Shown: positions 1-9,859, numbered from the stretch's first letter. The stretch: DNA of 64,000 nt from Paraburkholderia agricolaris (GCF_009455635.1 NZ_QPER01000001.1:1674001-1738000), one strand, 5' to 3'. Notes: a model not told the origin generated them from the letters alone. Numbers and translations are program-made.

Positions 1-480
1 GAGGTCGTCGAGTTGGCGATGCGTCAGGGCGTGGTGACACACGGACATATACGTTCGCAGCTGTGTTGTGCGCTCTATGCTGTCGTTGGCGCCGGCATCC
101 TCGGGGGCCTGTCTGCAATGGAAGCAGTAGGTCGCGCGGAGCGTGAGGTGTATCGACGGTTCGCTAAGGCTGAACACGACGACGAAGTGCGGCTAGTCTT
201 GGGCGCTCGCTCCGAACCGTCTCGCGGGTCGGGCTACGTTGTGGACAGCCTGTGGTCAGCGATAGATTGCTTGCTGACAACGACCGATTACGAAGCATGC
301 GTGCGCCGGGCAGTGATGCTCGGCAACGATACGGACACCACGGCATGCATAGCCGGAGGCCTGGCAGGGATGCTTTACGGGGATGAATCCATCCCCGAGC
401 GATGGCGAGAGCGATTGAAGGGCAAAGAACTTGTGGAACGAGCACTTGCGGCTATCAGCAGCGGACGATTACCGAAATGA
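1..480 (+). CDS. ADP-ribosylglycohydrolase family protein, 3' part
   Basis: The reading frame is open from the first base of the window, so the gene begins upstream and only its last 159 or so codons are present. Near the C-terminus the motif GNDTDTTACIAGGLAGMLYG is the metal-binding GNDTD(T/S) signature of the DraG/ADP-ribosylglycohydrolase fold, followed by the usual small-residue helix. Family members remove ADP-ribose from proteins or nucleic acids using two Mg ions. The gene lies just before a McrBC-like pair and a BREX operon, so a role in the defence island is possible but is only inferred from position. The substrate cannot be read from the sequence. Confidence 0.85.
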   Translation, partial: EVVELAMRQGVVTHGHIRSQLCCALYAVVGAGILGGLSAMEAVGRAEREVYRRFAKAEHDDEVRLVLGARSEPSRGSGYVVDSLWSAIDCLLTTTDYEACVRRAVMLGNDTDTTACIAGGLAGMLYGDESIPERWRERLKGKELVERALAAISSGRLPK

Positions 481-661
481 ACCGCGGCGTTTCTGGGGTA
501 CAGAGACTGCCGCCTCGTTGCAGGTTCAACAGTAGAATCCTTGTAACGCACGACGCGTGGTGCATACGAACTATCTGCCTGTAGGGCGCACCGCGAATAG
601 GCCGTATTAGAGCAATCATTGAAGATACCACTGGCGCGTCCGCGCCGAAACCGGGGAAGAA
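481..661. other. Intergenic gap before the McrB-like gene
   Basis: This 181-bp gap separates the ADP-ribosylglycohydrolase gene from the McrB-like gene. It ends in GGGGAAG directly before the ATG at 662, which is a plausible ribosome binding site. I see no convincing gene or hairpin terminator. A promoter for the McrBC-like pair is expected here but I cannot pick -35/-10 boxes with confidence. Confidence 0.4.
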
Positions 662-2914
662 ATGCCGAATCTACTTGCAGACACTGGCGCGTTGCGCGCA
701 AGCTTGGAGACCGTGCTAGCGGGACCTGCGAAAACACCTGGGACCAACAAATGGTACGCCGAGCTGAAGTCTTTCCTGACCGAAACCAGAGGTGCAGATG
801 AGCAGAAGCTGAGGGACAGAAGTTTTCTTCGACGCTTGTGGGACGAAAATCCGGTGTCGGCGGTCGGAAACGGCAGGGTCAAGATTGCGCCGGCGTTAGA
901 AAGTGACGAATTCGTTGACTGGTTCGCTCAAAATGCTTCGATTGCCCTACCCGCGGACCCGCTGCAGGCGGAAGCGGCGCTTACAACACTCTATAGTGAA
1001 TTGGTCCTTCGTCTGGGAAAGCTGTGTGACCGAATTCCCCGCCTTAAGCTAAACCGCGTGCTATGCGCGCTTTATCCTCAGTATTTCACCACGGTCGCCG
1101 ATGTCGGAAAGCTGCTCTATCTCAATCGGGAAATGGGCGGCTCGCAAAAAGACCACCCGGTACATGCACATGTGACTGTGCGACGTCGTATTGACGAAAT
1201 TCTGGGTTCCGTCTCGACAAGCGACCCCTTAGAAGAAGTCCGAAGAATGTGTTTGCCGTGGATGCTGTATGAGCGTCTCACCACAGAGCAGATTACCGAT
1301 GTGCAGGGTCCAGTCGAGGCGACGCCAAACCAGTTGTCGCCGTTGCCGGCTGCGTTGCGCCGCAAGGGACTCACGGCGATGAAAGGCGGCTACCAGACTT
1401 TACTGGGATTTTTGCCAGCACTGGACGATGGCGTCACGCGCGAGGAGTTTGGTGACCTTGTTCGCCAGGCCAATCCGGAGTTGGCGCCACAAAGCATCGG
1501 GCCGTCCATCAATGTGGTTATGCGAGAGTTCGACCTCTGCAAACGTGAGGGCGACGTGTATCGATTGAGCGCTCGCGGCATTAACTTGCTCGAATCTCAG
1601 GACCCTCACGAGCTTGCGGACCATCTGTTGACCCGGGTTTTGGGTGTTGACCATGTTATTCGGGCCCTTTCCGAAGGACCAAAAAGCAAGACCGAGCTGG
1701 TTCCACTACTTCAGAAGGTAAACCCAGGATGGACGACCGAATTTGCACCCACAGCGCTTCTAGGGTGGTTGACGAGCATCGGCGCCACTACTGCCAAAGC
1801 TGCACGTTACGAGTTGACGGAACTCGGTCAGAGGTGGAGCGAGATGGTTACTTGGGAGCCGGAGTTCTTGCCCAAGCCGGCCGCGACCGCCGAGGAGCTG
1901 AAAGCTACAGTCGATGAACAGGTCAAGCTGTTGCCTTGGCAGACGCTGCACTCGTATCTTTCTGACGCTGTGAAGGGACGATTGAGTCTGGATGAAAGTC
2001 TCGTAAAGCAGCTACATGCAGGTCTATGGTTCCATCCTGTACGGCACTTTGCTGTACTGACGGGGCTCTCCGGCTCCGGGAAGACACAGCTTGCACTGAG
2101 CTATGCGTTGGCGTTGTGTGGGAAGCAACAGATAGGTCAAGAGACAGTAAAGGTGATTCCCGTGCAGCCGGGGTGGTTTGACCCGAGTCCCCTGTTGGGC
2201 TATGTAAATCCGATTCAGCAGTCGTCGTACCGGAGTTCGCCGTTTCTCGAACTTATCATACGTGCGTCGGAGAACCCTGGTCAGCCTTATGTTGCTATCC
2301 TTGATGAAATGAATCTTTCGCATCCTGAGCAATACCTAGCGCCAATTTTGTCGGCAATGGAGACGCATGGTGCGATAGACCTGCATCAGCTTGCGGAGGG
2401 AACGTCGGAGATTCCGCGAAGCGTCCGCTATCCGGCAAACCTTGCCATCGTTGGTACCGTCAATATGGACGAGACAACCCACGGTTTGTCGGACAAGGTG
2501 CTCGACAGAGCGTTTACCTTGGAATTTTGGAAAATCAATGTTTCTGATTTCCCTCGCTGGGAAAGTTCCGGACTATCCACGTCGTTGCGAGACAAGGCGA
2601 AGCATGCCTTGGAATTCCTTGGGGAGACTCTTGCTCCTGTTCGACTGCACTTTGGATGGCGAACGATTGACGACGTGCTGAACTATCTGGTGTTCGTTAC
2701 AAGCTTGGGCACGTCGGATATTAGGGCGTTGGATGACGCTCTGTATGCGAAGGTATTGCCGAAGCTTCGGGGGGAAAGCTCTGGTCGATTCGACAAGGCT
2801 CTGGTTGCTGTGCGCGATTTTTTGAAGGAGCATGAGCTTTGGCGCTGTTATGAGAAGGTTGCGTCGATGCGAACAGAACTTGTTGAAAGTGGAACGGCTC
2901 GCTTCTGGCGATGA
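662..2914 (+). CDS. McrB-like AAA+ restriction NTPase
   Basis: This 750-residue protein has an AAA+ domain in its C-terminal half. Walker A (GLSGSGKTQ) lies near residue 470, Walker B (AILDEMNLSHPEQYL) near 543, and the McrB-type sensor stretch GTVNMDETTHGLSDKVLDRA near 598. The MNxxxE-like Walker B extension and the NMD motif are typical of McrB, the NTPase motor of McrBC type IV restriction. The first 400 or so residues do not match the E. coli McrB 5-methylcytosine-binding domain as far as I can see; two stretches look like winged-helix repeats, so target choice is unknown. The stop overlaps the next gene's ATG (ATGA at 2911-2914), which points to translational coupling with the McrC-like partner. 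Confidence 0.85.
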   Translation: MPNLLADTGALRASLETVLAGPAKTPGTNKWYAELKSFLTETRGADEQKLRDRSFLRRLWDENPVSAVGNGRVKIAPALESDEFVDWFAQNASIALPADPLQAEAALTTLYSELVLRLGKLCDRIPRLKLNRVLCALYPQYFTTVADVGKLLYLNREMGGSQKDHPVHAHVTVRRRIDEILGSVSTSDPLEEVRRMCLPWMLYERLTTEQITDVQGPVEATPNQLSPLPAALRRKGLTAMKGGYQTLLGFLPALDDGVTREEFGDLVRQANPELAPQSIGPSINVVMREFDLCKREGDVYRLSARGINLLESQDPHELADHLLTRVLGVDHVIRALSEGPKSKTELVPLLQKVNPGWTTEFAPTALLGWLTSIGATTAKAARYELTELGQRWSEMVTWEPEFLPKPAATAEELKATVDEQVKLLPWQTLHSYLSDAVKGRLSLDESLVKQLHAGLWFHPVRHFAVLTGLSGSGKTQLALSYALALCGKQQIGQETVKVIPVQPGWFDPSPLLGYVNPIQQSSYRSSPFLELIIRASENPGQPYVAILDEMNLSHPEQYLAPILSAMETHGAIDLHQLAEGTSEIPRSVRYPANLAIVGTVNMDETTHGLSDKVLDRAFTLEFWKINVSDFPRWESSGLSTSLRDKAKHALEFLGETLAPVRLHFGWRTIDDVLNYLVFVTSLGTSDIRALDDALYAKVLPKLRGESSGRFDKALVAVRDFLKEHELWRCYEKVASMRTELVESGTARFWR

Positions 2915-4542
2915 ACGCACCCTCAACTCAATGTCGCCTTACCGTTCGGGGGCAAGGTGATGTCGCGGCGGTCACGTCAGTCAACCCGGGGGGAGTCGTC
3001 GCCGGCTTGACTGAAAATGCGACGTATGTCGTGGTTCTGGAATCGGTTGGTCCATGCCGGCTTTATATTGACGATGTGGAACTGCAAAAAGCACCTGATG
3101 GTTCGTTTTCGTGGACTGCTGGCTTTTTTGCTGGACGGGTGTCGGCGGTCGTAGTCGAAAATACCGGCGATGAGCATGCCTTTTATCTCGTCGTCGAACC
3201 TGCGGAGCAAAAGCTTGCGACTGAGCAGTTTGCTGCCATGCTGGGCGAGATACGGGGCTTCGATGCAAAGCTGCTTTTAGGCATATCTGCAGGAGCGCTC
3301 GAATTTGGGTCCGAGGGATGCGCGGGGCGATTTGACATGCTCGTTCAGTGGACCCGACTTAAGCAACATGGCCGTAACTTCTTGGCCGCGATGGCCGCGC
3401 TGTCCAGAACAGAGCATCGGTTTTTGCGGCCTGCGTTCCAGGCTATTTCGCTAGCTCAAGTGCGTCACTTGCCACCATTGGCACTGTTAGACCGTCGGCT
3501 AGCGGCGCTCGCAATTGGCGAGACGCTCGATGGCGACGCGCTCGACTCCATCCGGTTACGTGCACATGTGCCGGCGGCGACCGCTGACACTCCCGCTAAT
3601 CGCGCCTTGTTATCGCTGCTCATGCGATTTCGGTCGACGGTCCTGCAACTGACCGATTGGGCCCAATCACCGTCCGACCGATTAAGCAAGGAAGACCACG
3701 CAGCCCGTCGACCGCGCCGATTGCATGTGCTTGGCGAATTTTCTGCAACTGTCGAGAGGTTGAGGTTGATGCGCCCTTTCAGTGAGGTTGCCAAGGCTGA
3801 AATAACGGCTGCCGGACTGACGCAAGTGGCTGCGCATCCGTTATACAGTTGTGCCTACCGTAAGGGAGTCGAAGCGCTTCGCCGTGGCGCTGAGGGCGAA
3901 AATCTACACGAGCACTTACAGGCTAGTCCGTCTTGGGGTGTGTACGAAACGTGGTGTTTCGTGCGGCTGTGTGCGGTTCTTGAGCGCGCAATCGGTATCG
4001 TATTGAGGCCGAGCAAGCCGTCGGTCGCGTCTGCCGATTTAGCGATGTCTTTTGCTTTTCCCGACGGACAAAAAGTGGAACTGCTATTTCAGCCAGTATT
4101 TGCTTCGGAGTCGCCGTTTGTCGACCGCCACGCATGGAGCTTATCAAAGGAGCGTAGGCCGGACATTGTGCTTATGCTGACGCAAGGGAGCGAGCGCCGG
4201 TTCATCGTATTCGACGCCAAGTACCGCAGTGGCCGAGAGAATGTATTGGACGCAATGTCTTCTGCGCACATATATCACGATTCGCTGCGTATTGACGCTA
4301 GCCGTCCCGGATTGTGTCTGCTGCTCCTTCCGGGTAGGACCGATGTTTCTTCGTTAGAGGTCGATTCATTTTTCGAGGAACATAAAGTGGGTGCGGTCAG
4401 CAATTTCAATGTAAGCGGAGTGGGCCTCGAGCGTTGCGTGAATATAGTCAGGCGGTGGTTGGGGGTGTCGCACCTAGCTCCGTCCACCGGGTCGACCGAC
4501 GTTACGAACCCCTTGATGCACGACTCGATAACAGTTTCGTAG
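2911..4542 (+). CDS. McrC-like PD-(D/E)XK nuclease subunit (DUF2357 type)
   Basis: This 543-residue protein is translated from an ATG that overlaps the stop of the McrB-like gene. Its C-terminal third carries a PD-(D/E)XK nuclease signature: PDIVL near residue 416 and FIVFDAKYRSG near 432, giving the D...DAK catalytic set. The N-terminal part is beta-rich and resembles the DUF2357 region found in McrC-type partners of McrB AAA+ proteins. The inferred role is the DNA-cutting subunit of a type IV-like restriction complex driven by the upstream NTPase. It sits directly before the BREX operon, with a 193-bp gap that could hold a separate BREX promoter. Confidence 0.82.
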   Translation: MNAPSTQCRLTVRGQGDVAAVTSVNPGGVVAGLTENATYVVVLESVGPCRLYIDDVELQKAPDGSFSWTAGFFAGRVSAVVVENTGDEHAFYLVVEPAEQKLATEQFAAMLGEIRGFDAKLLLGISAGALEFGSEGCAGRFDMLVQWTRLKQHGRNFLAAMAALSRTEHRFLRPAFQAISLAQVRHLPPLALLDRRLAALAIGETLDGDALDSIRLRAHVPAATADTPANRALLSLLMRFRSTVLQLTDWAQSPSDRLSKEDHAARRPRRLHVLGEFSATVERLRLMRPFSEVAKAEITAAGLTQVAAHPLYSCAYRKGVEALRRGAEGENLHEHLQASPSWGVYETWCFVRLCAVLERAIGIVLRPSKPSVASADLAMSFAFPDGQKVELLFQPVFASESPFVDRHAWSLSKERRPDIVLMLTQGSERRFIVFDAKYRSGRENVLDAMSSAHIYHDSLRIDASRPGLCLLLLPGRTDVSSLEVDSFFEEHKVGAVSNFNVSGVGLERCVNIVRRWLGVSHLAPSTGSTDVTNPLMHDSITVS

Positions 4543-4735
4543 GTTGTATTTGACTCGCTGAGGCGGGCATTCAACGTCTTTCGTCGTACGGCAACCCGCC
4601 GTGCTCGGCAACGATGTCGATACACCCGCATCCTAGGCCCGATGGTATGGGTCCTACTGGACGCAGAAGAACTGGACGCGGGACGGTTGCGTTGTGCTAG
4701 CATTCCGCCTGCGTTTTGCATACAAGGAGCGTTGT

Positions 4736-4945
4736 GTGTCTACCGGTAAATCGGAAGCAGTAAGCGTCAGGGTGGAGCCGCATATCAAGTTGGCGCTGCA
4801 GACGGCGGCCGAGCGCGAAATGCGCAGCTTGGCCAACATGATTGAGGTCATGGTGGTTGCCTACTGCCGTTCCCACAATTATCCGCTGGACGGGGTTCCT
4901 GACAATACGTTGCCGGACAAGATACCGGGGGCAGCAGCATCGTGA
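4736..4945 (+). CDS. Small ribbon-helix-helix-like protein at the head of the BREX operon
   Basis: I start this 69-residue protein at GTG 4736 because AAGGAG (4724-4729) is spaced six bases before it; a longer reading from 4694 lacks a ribosome site. The sequence shows a short beta strand (EAVSVRVEPHI) followed by two helices (LALQTAAEREM, SLANMIEVMVVAYCRSH), the layout of a MetJ/Arc-type ribbon-helix-helix DNA-binding protein. Its TGA overlaps the GTG of brxA (GTGA at 4942-4945), so it is coupled to the BREX genes. I infer a transcriptional regulator of the operon. It is not the WYL-type BrxR regulator known from other BREX loci. Confidence 0.65.
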   Translation: MSTGKSEAVSVRVEPHIKLALQTAAEREMRSLANMIEVMVVAYCRSHNYPLDGVPDNTLPDKIPGAAAS

Positions 4946-5742
4946 CCGAGCAGCGCGAATTACTGTTGTCGAAGTTGGGATTTCGGTTTGGTATCAATGG
5001 TCCCCACGCCGCACGGACCATGATGCTGGACGACCTGCGCCTCTTGTTGTCGCGCACCCCGCAGCAGGCCACCCGTGCGGAGTACAAGTCTTCTGTGGTA
5101 GATGCTAACGTGCTGGGAAAACCAACTCGCAAGGCGCGCGAGCTTGCGTTTCGGCATCTTGCAGCGCTCTATGCGTTGGACATCGGTAACCCTATTTTTC
5201 GTGCCCTTCGTCGGCTGTGGGCGCTCGACGAGGCTGCTCAACCGCTCCTTGCGCTTGCAGTCGCGCTGGCGCGCGACCCGTTGCTTGCTGTCACACAAGC
5301 ATTCGTTTTGGCGCAAGTCCCTGGTGCGGTTGTCCCACGCGAGTCTATCGAGAACTTCATCGACGCTAGAGACCCCAGCCGCTTCAGTGCTGAATCGTTG
5401 AAAGCCTTCGCCCAGCGCATCGGCGGTACCTGGACCGCTGCTGGTTACCTGCAGGGTAAGGTCAGGAAGATGCGCATCGTTCCGAAAGCTCATCCCGAAT
5501 CCGTGACGCTGCTGTTGTTCCTCGGCTATCTCGAGGGCCGAACAGGCCAACGCCTTTTCTCGTCGGAGTGGCTGAATTTGATTGGTAAGACACCCGGCGA
5601 ACTGGAGGCGCTTGCAAGCTCGGCGTCTCATCGGGGACTGCTCGTTTTTATGAACGCCGGCGGCGTTAAGGAAGTGCGGTTCCCTGATTACCTCACACCC
5701 GAGGAAGAACATGTCCGTCAGGAGGTTTCGCATGTCGTCTAA
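4942..5742 (+). CDS. brxA: BREX protein BrxA (DUF1819)
   Basis: This 266-residue, largely helical protein starts at a GTG overlapping the previous stop. Blocks such as HLAALYALDIGNPIFRALRRLW and the C-terminal FPDYLTPEE match the BrxA/DUF1819 family. BrxA is a small DNA-binding helical protein, required for phage restriction in some type 1 BREX systems. Its place as first core gene, followed by brxB, brxC, pglX, pglZ and brxL, is the canonical type 1 order. The length is slightly above the usual 200-250 residues. Its last 11 bases overlap the start chosen for brxB. Confidence 0.9.
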   Translation: MTEQRELLLSKLGFRFGINGPHAARTMMLDDLRLLLSRTPQQATRAEYKSSVVDANVLGKPTRKARELAFRHLAALYALDIGNPIFRALRRLWALDEAAQPLLALAVALARDPLLAVTQAFVLAQVPGAVVPRESIENFIDARDPSRFSAESLKAFAQRIGGTWTAAGYLQGKVRKMRIVPKAHPESVTLLLFLGYLEGRTGQRLFSSEWLNLIGKTPGELEALASSASHRGLLVFMNAGGVKEVRFPDYLTPEEEHVRQEVSHVV

Positions 5743-6295
5743 GGTCGCCAAACTGGTCTCCACCTACCGGGAGCACCTTACCGTGCCTTGGCAGGCGGGC
5801 CTCGCGGCAATCCAGCGGGTCATCTTCGCGGTCTACGACAAGGCCGATGAATCACGCCTACGGGCCAACGTAGGCGAATTCGAACTTGCCACGCAGCAAG
5901 CCGGCAAGCAGTGGATGCTCCTTGACCTAACCGATGCTTTTCCAGAGTGGATGGCGGCGCAGGAATACCGCGATGCCTATTTTGAGTCACCCGAGGATTT
6001 GGCTGGTTACCAGACGGGAGAGCTCACCGAATTTGTGGCCGACCTCAACGCCAGGCTGACGGCCCGCATACAGGCCGAGGCCGGACCCGACACGGTGGTG
6101 GCGTTGCTGGGAGTCGGCACGCTTTTCGGTTTGGCTCGTGTCTCATCAGTGATTGAAGGCGTCAAAGAGGCCGTTACGGGTCGGCTGTTCGTGTTCTTCC
6201 CTGGCGAATATCACCCAGAAAACCATACCTACCGCCTGCTGGATGCCCGAGATGGATGGAACTATCTCGCCGTACCGCTTCTAGCACAAGACTGA
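5732..6295 (+). CDS. brxB: BREX protein BrxB (DUF1788)
   Basis: I chose ATG 5732 because AGGAGG at 5720-5725 lies six bases upstream; an ATG at 5711 precedes that site and has no clear one of its own. The 187-residue product contains the DUF1788 features GRLFVFFPGEYHPENHTYRLLDARDGWNYLAVPL near the C-terminus. BrxB has no known enzymatic motif but is a core subunit of type 1 BREX and is thought to help assemble the methylation/restriction complex. It overlaps the end of brxA by 11 bases and is followed after 32 bp by brxC, consistent with one transcript. Confidence 0.92.
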   Translation: MSSKVAKLVSTYREHLTVPWQAGLAAIQRVIFAVYDKADESRLRANVGEFELATQQAGKQWMLLDLTDAFPEWMAAQEYRDAYFESPEDLAGYQTGELTEFVADLNARLTARIQAEAGPDTVVALLGVGTLFGLARVSSVIEGVKEAVTGRLFVFFPGEYHPENHTYRLLDARDGWNYLAVPLLAQD

Positions 6296-6327
6296 CCACG
6301 CGACCAATAAAAAGACCGAGGACCAAC

Positions 6328-9300
6328 ATGTTGAACAGGGACATCTACAATAAGCCTCCGAAGGACAACCGCCTAGTTAATAACGGTGTTGCGGAGGTCT
6401 CGGAAGACCATTCCGATGCAGCCCAGGCCATATTGCGCTACGAGCTGGAGACCTTCGTTTGCGACGGCCAATACGAGAAAGGTTTGGAGACCATTCTTGA
6501 CAAGTTTCTGCTGAATCTGGACGCAGGTATCGAACAGCCAGGCGTCTGGATTTCCGGCTTTTACGGTAGCGGCAAATCGCACCTGGCCAAGATGCTTCGA
6601 ACGCTTTGGACCGACTACCAGTTCGCCGATGGTGCCACGGCGCGCAGTCTGGCGAGTTTGCCCACGGGCGTGTTCGAGCATCTAAAGGAACTCAGCACGC
6701 AGGGCAAACGTCATGGCTCGCTGCACGCTGCTGCAGGTAAGCTCGGCGCGGGCGCTGGTGACAAAGTGCGGCTCGCCTTGTTGGGTGTCGTGTTCAGGTC
6801 AAAGGGTCTGCCGGAGCAATTCAATCAGGCCCAGTTTGTCATGTGGATGACGCGTGAGGGCATCCTTTCGATGGTGGAAGCCGAACTTCGGACCGCTGGT
6901 CGCTCGCTGCTTCAGGAGCTGCCACACATGTACGTGTCAAGCCACTTGGCCAAGGCGCTGCTCAAGGCTCTGCCAGACCTCGCGCACACCGAAGCCGATG
7001 CCCGCAAGCTGCTTAAAGAGCAATTTCCGCAGGTCACCGATGTAACTAGTGAACAGATGACCAACGCGATTGCTGACGCGCTGTCGGTCGATGGTAAGTT
7101 TCCGCTGACCCTGGTCGTGCTTGACGAGGTTCAACAATATATTGGCTCCGACGCAGAAAAGACCTTCCAGGTGCAGGAGGTTACAGAGACACTATCCAAA
7201 CACTTCAACGGCAAACTGCTTTTCGTAGGCACAGGCCAGTCGGCACTCTCCGGCGTTCCCAGTCTGCAGCGACTGATGGGCCGTTTCCCGGTACAGGTTA
7301 TGCTCGGCGACTGGGACGTCGAGAATGTCACTCGCCAAATCATTCTGGCCAAGAAGCCGACCGCCCAGCCTGAGGTAGAGCAGGTCTGGCGCGCAAACTT
7401 GGGCGAGATTTCACGTCATCTGCGTGGCACGAAGCTCGAGTATGTCACCGACGACGAGGATGTAATGACCTCGGACTACCCGCTGCTGCCCGTCCGCCGC
7501 CGTTTCTGGGAACGAGTGCTTCGCACCATCGACACTACCGGTACGGTGTCACAGCTGCGTAGTCAGTTGCGCGTGGTGCATGAGGCGGTGCTGGCCACTG
7601 CCGATGCGCCGCTGGGCCATGTGGTCTCAGGCGACTTCCTCTACGACCAGATTGCAGCTAACCTGGTCTCGACCGCCCAACTGCCCAAAGAAGTGTTCGA
7701 GAACGTACAGCGCTTCGCCGCTGGCGATGCCGACAGTCAGCTCAAGGCAAAGCTGCTTAAGCTCGTCTATCTCATTAACAAGCTTCCCGCTGATGCCGCT
7801 ATGGACATCGGCCTCAAAGCAACTGAAGACGCGCTGGCTGACCTTCTAGTAACCGACCTCGCGGCCGGCTCAGCTGAGCTGCGGAAGAAGCTGCCCGCGC
7901 TGCTGAACGAGTTGCAGAACAAAGACCGCCTCGTCATGGCATTGGTTGGTGGAAGCGGTACCGAATACCGACTGCAGACCCGAGAATCTAGCGCCTGGTA
8001 CGACGAGTTCCGCGCGCAGGACGCCGAGTTGAAAGCGGCTCCGCAGCGCGTGGAGCAGAAGCGAGCCGACCTGCTGAAGGCTCGCTTCGGCGAGGTGCTG
8101 AAGAAAGTTCGGGTGGTGCAGGGCAAGGATAATGTTGAGCGGCGACTTACGCTCACCTACGACGATACCCTGCCCAAGGACCACGCACAGACCCTTTACC
8201 TGTGGATACAGGACGGCTGGCAAGCGGATGAGAAGTCGGTTATCGCCGAAGCGCGAGCCAAGTCGGCCGACAACCCGACGTTGTTCGTTTTTTTGCCTGC
8301 GCAGCATAAGACCGAGCTCACTAACGCCATCGTGGCGCTGGAAGCGGCCCGTACCACGCTGCAGAAAAAGGGCAGCCCCTCGACTGAAGAGGGCCGCGAT
8401 GCCCAGCGTTCGATGGAGAGCCGCGAACGCACAGCGGAAAAGGAACTCGCTGAGCTGTTGGACCAGCTGTTTGGCGGCGTGCGAGTGTTCCAAGCAGGCG
8501 GGCAGGAGGCGCAGGACGGCAATGAACTGGCTGACCGCATCAACCGCGCTGCAAAGGCGTCTGCCATACGCTTGTACAGCCAATTTGACGCCGCCGATAA
8601 CGACCAATGGAGTAAGGTCCTAGACGAAGCTCGCAAAGGCAACCTCGAGGCCCTTAAGGCGGTGGGTCACAGCCAGGAAGCCGACAAGCACCCCGTCTCC
8701 CAAAAAATGCTGGCCTATATCGGTCCCAGCAAACGAGGCAGCGAGATTCGAGACAACTTTGAGGCTCCCCCTTATGGTTGGCCGCGTGACGCCATCGACG
8801 GTGCGCTTTATGCGTTGCTGGCCGCCGGCCACCTTAAGGCCAGCGATGTGGCGTCCAAGTCGGTCGATGCCAAGAGCCTAGACCGCGCCAAACTTACGCA
8901 GACATCCTTCCAGCGCGAGAGTATCAACATCACGCCGCCGCAGCTCATCAAGATTCGCTCCCTGTTCAGCACGGTAGGTGTGCCGTGTCAGCCCAAGGAG
9001 GAGTTGGTCAAGGTACCCGCGCTGCTAGCCAAGCTACGCGAACAGGCAGCCAGGGCGGGCGGCTCAGCGCCCGCGCCAGGGATGCCCAAACTCGCGCTCG
9101 TAGAAAGCATCGAAGGTCAAACTGGCAATGGGCAACTGTTAGCTCTCTTTGACGGTTTTGATGAAATCGTTGGCTTGTCCAAATCCTGGACCCATACAGC
9201 CGATGTTATTGCGAAGCGTCTGCCCGTCTGGCGCAAACTTACCGAGCTATTGCGCCACGCTAAAAGTCTGGGGCCCTATGCTGCGATGAAAGCTGAGCTG

Positions 9301-9789
9301 GACGCCATCGAGGCACAGCGCAGTCTTCTGGCCGAGCCCGACCCCGTCCGCCCGCTGCTGGACAAGGTCGCAGACCTGCTTCGCCAAGCGCTCAAGGCCA
9401 AGCTCAATGCTTTTCAACAGACCTTCTTGGAGCAAGAGGCTCAACTGAGGGCCGACGCCGATTGGGGCAAGCTCACTGAGGCCCAACGCACCGAACTCAC
9501 CCAAGCCCATCACTTGACAGACCCGGTTGCGGTCTCGCTGGGTACGCCCGAGCAACTGCAAGACTCGCTCGACGAGTGCGACCTCGACCACTGGGTGGCC
9601 AAGACACAAGCCCTGTCAAACCGCTTTGAGGCCGTTCGCCATGCTGCTGTGCAGTTGCTCAAACCGAATGTGGTGCACGTGGCTATCCCGCGCCGTACGT
9701 TGAATGATGAGGCGGAACTGAGGGCGTGGCTGGTGGACGTGGAGGCGCTGCTGGTGGCGAAGCTCAAGCAGGGTCCGGTGGCGCTCTGA
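6328..9789 (+). CDS. brxC: BREX ATP-binding protein BrxC
   Basis: This 1153-residue protein starts at ATG 6328, preceded by GAGGA. A Walker A motif (GFYGSGKSHLAKML) lies near residues 73-86, and a Walker B-like VVLDEVQQYIG near 262. The length and N-terminal P-loop are typical of BrxC, the large ATPase of type 1 BREX (the counterpart of PglY), which is needed both for host methylation and phage restriction. The C-terminal half is helical and rich in Lys, Glu and Ala with likely coiled-coil parts. A 70-bp gap leads to pglX. Confidence 0.95.
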   Translation: MLNRDIYNKPPKDNRLVNNGVAEVSEDHSDAAQAILRYELETFVCDGQYEKGLETILDKFLLNLDAGIEQPGVWISGFYGSGKSHLAKMLRTLWTDYQFADGATARSLASLPTGVFEHLKELSTQGKRHGSLHAAAGKLGAGAGDKVRLALLGVVFRSKGLPEQFNQAQFVMWMTREGILSMVEAELRTAGRSLLQELPHMYVSSHLAKALLKALPDLAHTEADARKLLKEQFPQVTDVTSEQMTNAIADALSVDGKFPLTLVVLDEVQQYIGSDAEKTFQVQEVTETLSKHFNGKLLFVGTGQSALSGVPSLQRLMGRFPVQVMLGDWDVENVTRQIILAKKPTAQPEVEQVWRANLGEISRHLRGTKLEYVTDDEDVMTSDYPLLPVRRRFWERVLRTIDTTGTVSQLRSQLRVVHEAVLATADAPLGHVVSGDFLYDQIAANLVSTAQLPKEVFENVQRFAAGDADSQLKAKLLKLVYLINKLPADAAMDIGLKATEDALADLLVTDLAAGSAELRKKLPALLNELQNKDRLVMALVGGSGTEYRLQTRESSAWYDEFRAQDAELKAAPQRVEQKRADLLKARFGEVLKKVRVVQGKDNVERRLTLTYDDTLPKDHAQTLYLWIQDGWQADEKSVIAEARAKSADNPTLFVFLPAQHKTELTNAIVALEAARTTLQKKGSPSTEEGRDAQRSMESRERTAEKELAELLDQLFGGVRVFQAGGQEAQDGNELADRINRAAKASAIRLYSQFDAADNDQWSKVLDEARKGNLEALKAVGHSQEADKHPVSQKMLAYIGPSKRGSEIRDNFEAPPYGWPRDAIDGALYALLAAGHLKASDVASKSVDAKSLDRAKLTQTSFQRESINITPPQLIKIRSLFSTVGVPCQPKEELVKVPALLAKLREQAARAGGSAPAPGMPKLALVESIEGQTGNGQLLALFDGFDEIVGLSKSWTHTADVIAKRLPVWRKLTELLRHAKSLGPYAAMKAELDAIEAQRSLLAEPDPVRPLLDKVADLLRQALKAKLNAFQQTFLEQEAQLRADADWGKLTEAQRTELTQAHHLTDPVAVSLGTPEQLQDSLDECDLDHWVAKTQALSNRFEAVRHAAVQLLKPNVVHVAIPRRTLNDEAELRAWLVDVEALLVAKLKQGPVAL

Positions 9790-9859
9790 CCCATAAACAG
9801 GTGGGCGGGTAACTGTTGCTCAGATACACGTGTCACATCGTAGATAAGACATAAACACC

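Noticed and set aside
4960..5763. Minus-strand 267-residue frame opposite brxA
   Set aside because: Shadow of brxA, which has family features and proper overlap with its neighbours.
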